Origin: Methylophaga sp. OBS1
GTDB lineage: Bacteria; Pseudomonadota; Gammaproteobacteria; Nitrosococcales; Methylophagaceae
NCBI RefSeq assembly: GCF_026319365.1
Contig: NZ_JAPDMS010000001.1
Coordinates: forward strand, 475,563 to 539,562
DNA length: 64,000 bases
Direction of reading: 5' to 3'
Positions 57,398 to 64,000 of the stretch are shown one piece after another. Both the position numbers and the translations under genes were made by a program. The notes below the pieces were generated by a model. That model saw nothing but the letters and a program-made list of their open reading frames with translations, did no database searches and had not been told where the DNA came from. Within the stretch, counting starts at the first letter, position 1. The number at the start of each line of letters is the position of its first letter.

Positions 57398-60250
57398 TCA
57401 TACAAAAGATGAAAGATCCAGTGTTTCTTGTTTTAGTAATTCGAGAAAGTCTTTTTCCGGTATCGGTCTGCTGAACCAAAAGCCCTGAAACAGCCTGCAA
57501 CCATTGTTGAGCAAGAAATCTAATTGTTCCGGCGTTTCCACGCCTTCAGCTATCACTTGCATTTCAAGACCTTGTGCTAAAGCGATAATCGATTTGATGA
57601 TAGCTTGGCTTTTTCGTCCCTGTTCTATATTACGAACAAACTGTTGATCGATTTTTAGCGTATTTAGTGGAAAATCTTGCAGATAAGACAGTGATGAGAA
57701 TCCTGTACCGAAATCATCCATGGTTAAATCCAAACCTAACTCCCGAATGTCTTTCATGCGTCGGATACAGGTTTCCTTATCTGTAATAGCAACTGTCTCT
57801 GTCAATTCTAATTCAAGATAGTGGGGATCAGTCTGGGTTCTGTCCAAAATTTGAGAAAGATTAGTAATCAAGTCTTCCCTATTAAACTCAATAGCAGACA
57901 GGTTGACAGCAATAGGAACAACGGGCAGTCCTGTTTCAACTAAGTGATTGATTAATAGACAGCACTGTTCAAACACCCAACAGCCAATATCTATTACCAA
58001 CAGTGTCTGTTCTGCTATTGGAATAAATTTAGCCGGTGAAATCAAGCCGAGCTCTGAATGCTCCCACCTTATCAGCGCCTCAGCGCCTACTACATCTTGA
58101 TTGACATCATATTTAGGTTGAAGATAAAGTCTCAACTCATGATTTTTTATGGCATTTCTTAGTGCCCGTTCGAGCTCCATATTCTCGATAGCAAGCAAGG
58201 TCATTTCAGCTTGATAAAAGTTGAAAGTCCCTCTGCCCGATGCTTTTGCGTGATACATTGCAGCATCTGCATTTTCCAACATACTTTCAGGAGTCTCAGC
58301 ATCATCCGGATAAACCGCGATCCCGATACTGGCTGTGATATGGAGAATCTGATCATTAATGAAAAAAGGCTCAGACAAAGCCGCTAGCAATTTTTCGGCA
58401 ACGGCTGCCAGGTCTTGAAGTGCGTGATGTTGGTCCCCGGTATCCGTGAGTACGATAACGAACTCATCACCACTGATTCTGACCACAAGATCTGTCGTTC
58501 GTGAGCTATCAACCAACCGTTTCGCCACCTCAATGAGCAAGTTATCACCCATGGCATGGCCCAATGAGTCATTGATATTTTTGAAGCGGTCCAAATCTAT
58601 GAAAAACAGGGCGAAAATCGAATTGTCACGACGTGCCCGAGCGATGACCTGCCCTAGACCTTCATGAAGAACCCTTCTGTTTGGTAATCCTGTAAGACTG
58701 TCATAGTGTGCTTGTTTATAGAGTTTGTCTTCCCATGCAGCATTGGATAGTGCGACTGCTATCCTATCGCCAAAATTTCTGGCGACTTTTTTTACTTCTT
58801 CGTTGATTGAGGTCATGTCACGATATGCAAACCCAACTATCGCCGACAGTGTTTGTTCAACTACAACAGGAATAACCAGATAATAATAAGGTTTGGATTT
58901 CATTACCTTCCTGATGTAGGAGTATGGTGGAAGTTCTTCTGCAGACAGAGTTACATAATGTCCACCCAGTGCTTTTAATTTTTCCAAGTCTTCATCAGAC
59001 AGAACGCTGGGGTTATCGACAGTTTCAATAGGCTTACTGGAAATACGGTAATGCAGCTTTTCTAATTTCGGCGACTTTGGTTCAAGCGTGGCGATTGCCA
59101 TCATACTGGCATTCAAAATAGGAAGCAGTCTGTCCAGTGCCGCCTCTATCACCTCGTTGGCATCACGTGCAGACAGAATCTGCCTGTCAATTTCAGCCAT
59201 GGTCGCCTGAACTTCAAACTGCTTTCGAAGCTGATCAGTCATTTTGTTGAATGAATTGGCTAAAGAATAAAATTCATCTCGGCTTGCGACTTCAACCTCA
59301 TACGAAAAGTCACCCTGAGATAGCTTTTCTGTTGCGACCTGCAATTCTGTTAGAGGTGATAAATAGCGGGTAATAAGCTTGGTGATCAAATAGAGAATAA
59401 TCAGAATGACCAAACCAACGATGGGAGGATATATGGACTTGAAGTATCTACTGGCTGATAGCGCCACTTTTTCAGGTTTGAGTAAAACAATTACCGGTTC
59501 AGGAGAGTGAAACATATTGCGTAGTGGAGCATGCCAGAAACTACCAAAGTAAGCTTCCCGATGTGTTTCTGCAGTTGACCACCTGAAAGAACCACTGACC
59601 TGCTCCAGGATATGCTGCTCAACTTGATCTGAGAGTTGAGTGTCGTCTAATGTGGTAAACCAGAGTTCACCATTTTTCCCATAAACCATCAACTCATTCA
59701 CACCTAGTAGCTCCCTCTCCCATATTGAGTCGTGAAAAAAACGTCCCATCAGGTAGCCGTCTTGAGACGCTGAAAGAGGTACAATGACCCATATTGAGAC
59801 GGTACCATTTTTTTGATCAGTGGTTGTGATAACAACCTCATCGCTGTTCAAGACAGCCTTGTCTTGGGCATTGAGACTGGGCAAGAGAGTCGGCTGCCCT
59901 TTGACAAACCACTCCATATCATTGCTGTAGTGAACTATATGACTGAAAAGTTCTGAGGTATTGTCAGTGCTGTATGGATCAATGATTTGGCCCTCATTAT
60001 GTAAAGCACTGACTTTGCTTTGTAGGACACGTAATGCTGTCTCGGCCAGTTGAATTCTGGCTATCAAACCCAACGCATATTCTTTACTGCTTTGTCTCAA
60101 GTCAGAAAAGGCACTCTGCTCAAGCTCCTCTGTGACTTGATGAAATGAAAGTATCCCGAGAAGCGAAACAGGAATCACGGCCGCAAGTACAAAAGCCCAT
60201 AGTAGGCGTTTAGCAACAGAGTTCTGGGTAAAGAGCGACCGAGTGAGCAT
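57398..60250 (-). CDS. Membrane GGDEF-EAL cyclic-di-GMP protein with HAMP and GAF-like region
   Basis: The 950-residue protein has a membrane helix (about 14-36), a periplasmic sensor region (about 40-265), a second helix (about 270-295), HAMP (about 296-350) and a GAF-like region (about 370-500). A GGDEF domain follows (about 515-680) and an EAL domain (about 700-945). The cyclase motif reads SGDEF, a form often still active. The phosphodiesterase motif EALIRW and DDFGTGFSSLSYL are intact. It may make or degrade cyclic di-GMP. It starts 5 bp after the pseudopilin stop. Confidence 0.88.
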   Translation of the reverse strand: MLTRSLFTQNSVAKRLLWAFVLAAVIPVSLLGILSFHQVTEELEQSAFSDLRQSSKEYALGLIARIQLAETALRVLQSKVSALHNEGQIIDPYSTDNTSELFSHIVHYSNDMEWFVKGQPTLLPSLNAQDKAVLNSDEVVITTTDQKNGTVSIWVIVPLSASQDGYLMGRFFHDSIWERELLGVNELMVYGKNGELWFTTLDDTQLSDQVEQHILEQVSGSFRWSTAETHREAYFGSFWHAPLRNMFHSPEPVIVLLKPEKVALSASRYFKSIYPPIVGLVILIILYLITKLITRYLSPLTELQVATEKLSQGDFSYEVEVASRDEFYSLANSFNKMTDQLRKQFEVQATMAEIDRQILSARDANEVIEAALDRLLPILNASMMAIATLEPKSPKLEKLHYRISSKPIETVDNPSVLSDEDLEKLKALGGHYVTLSAEELPPYSYIRKVMKSKPYYYLVIPVVVEQTLSAIVGFAYRDMTSINEEVKKVARNFGDRIAVALSNAAWEDKLYKQAHYDSLTGLPNRRVLHEGLGQVIARARRDNSIFALFFIDLDRFKNINDSLGHAMGDNLLIEVAKRLVDSSRTTDLVVRISGDEFVIVLTDTGDQHHALQDLAAVAEKLLAALSEPFFINDQILHITASIGIAVYPDDAETPESMLENADAAMYHAKASGRGTFNFYQAEMTLLAIENMELERALRNAIKNHELRLYLQPKYDVNQDVVGAEALIRWEHSELGLISPAKFIPIAEQTLLVIDIGCWVFEQCCLLINHLVETGLPVVPIAVNLSAIEFNREDLITNLSQILDRTQTDPHYLELELTETVAITDKETCIRRMKDIRELGLDLTMDDFGTGFSSLSYLQDFPLNTLKIDQQFVRNIEQGRKSQAIIKSIIALAQGLEMQVIAEGVETPEQLDFLLNNGCRLFQGFWFSRPIPEKDFLELLKQETLDLSSFV

Positions 60251-60255
60251 GAAAG

Positions 60256-60762
60256 CTAAAAATCTCGGGCCAGTCCGATGAACTGACCGTCGCGTGCCAG
60301 GATAACGTCATCGAGGCTGTCTTTGTTGGAAATCTGTTTTTTAGTCACCCCATCTTCTCCCATACTGTAAAGGTCATATTCAGTATTGATGGGGTTTAGC
60401 TTTCTGTCTTTTCTAACCTGCCCCATTACCCCGGGACCTGCATTTGCGATATTCAGGTAAACAAATTGATTCCCCCATGGGTCTTCACCATTATTAGGCA
60501 GATTTCCCAAATCCGCCAGTCCAGCAGGGAAACGATTTGTTTCTACAAAGTATCTTTCAATACTGCCTCGTATAGTTTGTAAGTACCCCACGGCAATCTG
60601 ATTGTTGACATCACGACGATACTTTTCATAGCTGGGAACCGCTATCATCGCAATCACACCTACGATGGCAACAACCGTCATCAACTCGATTAACGTTAAC
60701 CCAAAACTTGCTTGAAACGGTCTTGTTAGTTTGATGTAGTTTTTTGTGGTTTTACAGTTCAT
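60256..60762 (-). CDS. Prepilin-type pseudopilin, GspG-like
   Basis: The 168-residue protein has the prepilin leader ending G21 before LTLIELMTVVAIVGVIAMIA; Glu5 of the mature form is present for methylation and assembly. The C-terminal half has DPWGNQFVY and YDLYSMGEDG, as in the type II secretion major pseudopilin GspG. No other secretion or pilus gene is in view, so it is an orphan here. It is 5 bp upstream of the GGDEF-EAL gene on the same strand. Confidence 0.85.
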   Translation of the reverse strand: MNCKTTKNYIKLTRPFQASFGLTLIELMTVVAIVGVIAMIAVPSYEKYRRDVNNQIAVGYLQTIRGSIERYFVETNRFPAGLADLGNLPNNGEDPWGNQFVYLNIANAGPGVMGQVRKDRKLNPINTEYDLYSMGEDGVTKKQISNKDSLDDVILARDGQFIGLARDF

Positions 60763-60831
60763 TACAAACCAAGGTAAGTGCTGTTCATAAATTTACCAAC
60801 CCCAGACTGGTCAGTGAAGTTCAGCAGTTAG

Positions 60832-62163
60832 TTAATATTGTTGCCTTTTTATAATGTTAGACACTGCACTGACAATTTCATCTGAGCCTTTTTTTATACT
60901 AGTCAGTGTATTTTGTGTGTGCGAAAGTTGCTCATTACATCCTTCCACCAGATCATGGATTGCTTCCATGTATTCAGATGACTTCTCAGTCAATTGACTG
61001 TTTTTTTGCACAATTTCGCTGATTTCTACTGTAGCATCTGAAGTATTGGAGGCAAGCTTTCTGACCTCGTCAGCGACCACCGCAAACCCCTTGCCGCTCT
61101 CTCCTGCCCTCGCCGCTTCTATTGCCGCATTCAGTGAGAGCAGGTTAGTTTGTGAAGCAATCTGAGAAATCGTAGTGACTATCTCTGAAATTTGTTGAGA
61201 CTGCTGAGCTAACTCATTCATCACCTGAGCAGCTTTATCTACTGTGTTAGATATATTTATCGCGGTTTTCGAAGCAGTATCGAGTTGAAGAATACCTTCC
61301 TCCCCCACATCCAATGTGTTTTGTGCAGTTTGATAAGCCAGCTCTGTTGTCTTGGTTAGCTCGTTCCTCTGATTGATACGCTCGGTTACATCACTGGCAA
61401 ACTTCACCACGACCTCAACACTACCATCGCTATTCACCACCGGGTTATATGTGGCTTCAAGCCAGATAGTCTGACCGTATTTATCCAATCGTTTGAATAA
61501 GCCTGATTTAAACTCGCCAGCAGCCAGACTTCGCCAGAAACTCTCATAGTCTTCGATAAACTCGTCCGGACAAAAAATACGGTGTTCTTGTCCACGAATT
61601 TCATCGAAATTGTATCCAACAACAGTACAGAAATTATGATTTGCGTCGATAATCCGACCGGTATGATCAAACTCAATAAAGGCAAGAGAGCGCTTGAGCG
61701 CATCAACCAAGGCACTCTGGTGTTTGAGTTGTTCATGCTCCTCTGTGACATCATTAGCAATCTTGATGATTTTATAGACCTCGCCATCATCATTTTTTAC
61801 TGGAAAGTAGGTCGCATCAAGCCAGACATCGGAACCTGTTTTAGTAATACGGTGAAATACGCCTTTCTTAGCTTCTCCAAGCGCTAAATCTGTCCAAAAG
61901 GATTCATACTCTGTTGATGAAGAATAATCATCTGTGCAGAAAACACGATGGTGCACACCTCTGAGCTCATCTAAGCTGTATTGCATCAATTCAAGGAACA
62001 ACTCGTTCGCTGAAATGATATTTCCATCAGTAGAAAATTCAATAAGGGGGATGTATTCGTTGAGAGCCAGCAAAGATTGTCTGGTATCGACCTTTTGTTG
62101 TTCTGATATATCGATGTTTCTATCTTTGTTTTTCTGTTTTGTGCGACTTATTTTATTGAACAT
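60832..62163 (-). CDS. Soluble PAS-PAS chemoreceptor (BdlA-like)
   Basis: The 443-residue protein lacks membrane helices. It has two tandem PAS domains (about residues 35-155 and 158-275, the second with [20 protein letters not shown]), then an MCP signalling domain with the tip [20 protein letters not shown]. The PAS-PAS-MCP plan is that of BdlA, a biofilm dispersion regulator in Pseudomonas, and of Aer-like redox sensors. Cofactor unknown. It heads a series with the pseudopilin and GGDEF-EAL genes. Confidence 0.87.
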   Translation of the reverse strand: MFNKISRTKQKNKDRNIDISEQQKVDTRQSLLALNEYIPLIEFSTDGNIISANELFLELMQYSLDELRGVHHRVFCTDDYSSSTEYESFWTDLALGEAKKGVFHRITKTGSDVWLDATYFPVKNDDGEVYKIIKIANDVTEEHEQLKHQSALVDALKRSLAFIEFDHTGRIIDANHNFCTVVGYNFDEIRGQEHRIFCPDEFIEDYESFWRSLAAGEFKSGLFKRLDKYGQTIWLEATYNPVVNSDGSVEVVVKFASDVTERINQRNELTKTTELAYQTAQNTLDVGEEGILQLDTASKTAINISNTVDKAAQVMNELAQQSQQISEIVTTISQIASQTNLLSLNAAIEAARAGESGKGFAVVADEVRKLASNTSDATVEISEIVQKNSQLTEKSSEYMEAIHDLVEGCNEQLSHTQNTLTSIKKGSDEIVSAVSNIIKRQQY

Positions 62164-62439
62164 CGTTTTTACATCTAAATAACACGTTAGCCTCTCATAA
62201 GTATTGTCAATTTTGTGTCAATTCTTAGTGACAATCAGCATCAGATTTTCAGTGATCTAACTGAAAAGGAAGGAAAGTACTTTTGGCTTCGTATGCAAGC
62301 CACTCCAGAGTGCTCTCGGCTCCACCTGACTCATGATAATAGGTTTATTCGAAGCGCTAACAGGACTTTTGAATTACCTCTGGCTTAACCTGTTTCGAAA
62401 GATTATGCTCGGGGGAAAGACTGCGCTTTGGCGAAGCCG

Positions 62440-64000
62440 TTATACTTTGAAACGCCCCATCAATTTAGCCATGGCACCTGAGAAATCTCGGATTTCTTGT
62501 GACAGCAGATCACCGGTTTCTGCGACTTCTCTGGCCGACTCTGTCTGTTGGTTGAGGCCGTGCAGATTTTTACTGATTTCATCGCCAACCGCCGTTTGCT
62601 CTTCAGTTGCTGAAGCGGTTTGCGTTGCCATGTCGTTTACACGCTCCGATGAGTGTTGGATACTTCTGAACACTTCTCTGGCTTCATCGAAAGACTCTGC
62701 GGTTTCATCGGCGTTAACTTTACCCTGGTTGATTGCCGTGGAAGATTCCGACACGGCCTGTTGCAGTTGTCCAATGATCTCATTGATATCATCCGTGCTC
62801 TGCTGTGTCCTATTGGCCAGCGAGCGAACCTCGTCAGCGACCACGGCAAAACCGCGACCATGTTCACCGGCACGGGCTGCCTCAATCGCGGCATTCAGCG
62901 CCAACAGATTCGTTTGTTCAGCCACACTGCGAATGACATCCAGGACAGAAACGATATTCTCGGCATTCTGCTGCAGTATGTTTGAACAGCCCAGTACCCG
63001 CTCCATATCCTGACTAAGCGCATTGATACGTTCATCTGCCCGTTTAACAACTTCCATACCACGTGAAGCAAAACCTGCTGTTTGATCGGCTTCAGATGCC
63101 GAATTCGTGGCGACTTCTGCCATTTCTTTGTTCGCCAGTGACATTTCATGTACGGCACTGACGATAGATTCAGTGGAAAGATTAAGGTTTTCGTTAATAG
63201 ATTTTGTCTGCTCAGATGAGGCAGATAACTTCGAGGTAAGGCCTGTGAGGCCGTTGACCTGCTCAAGAATATTTTTGACCAGTTCCTGCAGGTTACCCAC
63301 GAACTGATTGAATGCACCTGCCAGTTGACCAAATTCATCGCGTGAATCACTCTCGATTCTTGCCGTCAGATCACCATCCCCCGTTGCTATCTCGTTGACG
63401 CGTCCAATCAGTTTATTCAAATCATCAGTGAGTCTCTTGGGGATGATATAGCTGAAGAACAAGGACACCGCCAGCACCAATAAGACCACCGAGATAGTAA
63501 TCAGCAACATTTTTTTGATGTCTGCACGCACCGCCTGATCCAGCGCTTCAAACTTGACTAACAGGGCTTCACCGGATTTATCCAGCAAGTCACGTAATGT
63601 GGTAAAAGCTTCCGCTTCCAATTCGGCTTGCCGGTTCACGCCAATCGAATTTTTTCCCATACTCACCAGCTTGTTAGCCTCTTCCAGCCACAGCTCGTAG
63701 GCGTTATTGAAGGCCTGTTTATCGCCCAGCACTTCCGGATAGTCCGACATAAACTGGCTGAATTCGACATAACGCTCTGCGACCTGGGCCGCATTTTCAG
63801 CAAAGTCAGCCCGTGCCTGTTCCATATCTCCCTCACCATGCCAGACATCACTAGCAGCGAGCTTGGCTTGGTAGAGGTCCCTGTCGGCATTGAGTATCGT
63901 CGCGTTGGCAGGCATAAATTGCGTACTTAAACTCTCAATAGCCTGGCTTTGCATTCTGAGCATCAGTGTGAACAGAACGATGACAACGATGAGGGTGATG
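62440..64000 (-). CDS. Methyl-accepting chemotaxis protein, N-terminus beyond the window
   Basis: The frame stays open to the window edge on the minus strand; upstream of the first ATG at 63963 it reads through a hydrophobic stretch [14 protein letters not shown], which is the first membrane helix. A periplasmic helical sensor (four-helix-bundle type), a second membrane helix (about 12-32 residues after KKMLLITI), HAMP and a signalling domain with [20 protein letters not shown] follow. The protein is complete at its C-terminus. Ligand unknown. Confidence 0.9.
   Translation of the reverse strand, partial: ITLIVVIVLFTLMLRMQSQAIESLSTQFMPANATILNADRDLYQAKLAASDVWHGEGDMEQARADFAENAAQVAERYVEFSQFMSDYPEVLGDKQAFNNAYELWLEEANKLVSMGKNSIGVNRQAELEAEAFTTLRDLLDKSGEALLVKFEALDQAVRADIKKMLLITISVVLLVLAVSLFFSYIIPKRLTDDLNKLIGRVNEIATGDGDLTARIESDSRDEFGQLAGAFNQFVGNLQELVKNILEQVNGLTGLTSKLSASSEQTKSINENLNLSTESIVSAVHEMSLANKEMAEVATNSASEADQTAGFASRGMEVVKRADERINALSQDMERVLGCSNILQQNAENIVSVLDVIRSVAEQTNLLALNAAIEAARAGEHGRGFAVVADEVRSLANRTQQSTDDINEIIGQLQQAVSESSTAINQGKVNADETAESFDEAREVFRSIQHSSERVNDMATQTASATEEQTAVGDEISKNLHGLNQQTESAREVAETGDLLSQEIRDFSGAMAKLMGRFKV

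Overview
This window looks like core chromosome of a marine-type methylotrophic gammaproteobacterium, most plausibly a Methylophaga relative. The evidence is gammaproteobacterial household genes (BamC, RimI with a HolD-like partner, YceF-type Maf, Rnk, AmgK/MurU, two-ATP-cone NrdA) together with a formamidase/urea cluster that resembles the fmd genes of Methylophilus and a soluble PQQ-type dehydrogenase. The genus is an inference; no rRNA or tRNA gene was recognised.

Layout. 1-6487: a truncated 5'-nucleotidase, a NERD-domain membrane protein, fieF, pgm, a Maf pyrophosphatase, a small exported protein and the amgK-murU cell-wall recycling pair. 6473-16329 (minus): argF, argD, sodB, rimI, a holD-like gene, leuA, pssA, ilvC, ilvH and ilvI, i.e. 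arginine and branched-chain amino-acid synthesis plus phosphatidylserine synthase. 16488-22669: pyrC, a GAF-GGDEF cyclase, purC, an MBL hydrolase, bamC, dapA and bcp. 22870-30095: a chemoreceptor, a small membrane protein and the class Ia ribonucleotide reductase genes nrdAB, whose promoter carries a DnaA box and two NrdR-type boxes.

30179-32180 is an accessory insertion: an AT-rich orphan membrane gene, a small membrane protein, and a RAYT (REP-associated tyrosine transposase) gene surrounded by REP hairpins with the diagnostic GTAG foot. A cupin and a DUF3144-like gene follow.

33044-50968 is the most interesting block. One minus-strand series of seventeen genes encodes a porin, formamidase FmdA and FmdB, the UrtABCDE urea/amide ABC transporter, complete urease (UreDABCEFG) and a UreJ/HupE nickel permease. 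Directly after it lies an unusual two-component system. Its sensor is a 1133-residue fusion of an NCS1-type permease, an eight-cysteine cluster, a histidine kinase and a receiver. Its partner is a LuxR/NarL-type response regulator. I found matching 7-2-7 inverted repeats (TACGTAA-N2-TTACGTA type) about 90 bp upstream of both the sensor gene and the porin gene, each 23-24 bp before a -10-like hexamer. That makes a self-contained amide/urea-responsive regulon a concrete, testable hypothesis.

51034-57321: a lipoprotein with an internal duplication, a MOSC protein, rnk, a YgjP-like metallopeptidase, a periplasmic cupin, a PQQ-dependent sugar-dehydrogenase homologue, a flavin/PNPOx-fold protein and a hibernation-factor homologue. 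57398-64000 (minus): a signalling and surface cluster with a GGDEF-EAL protein, a GspG-like pseudopilin, a BdlA-like PAS-PAS chemoreceptor and a chemoreceptor cut by the window edge.
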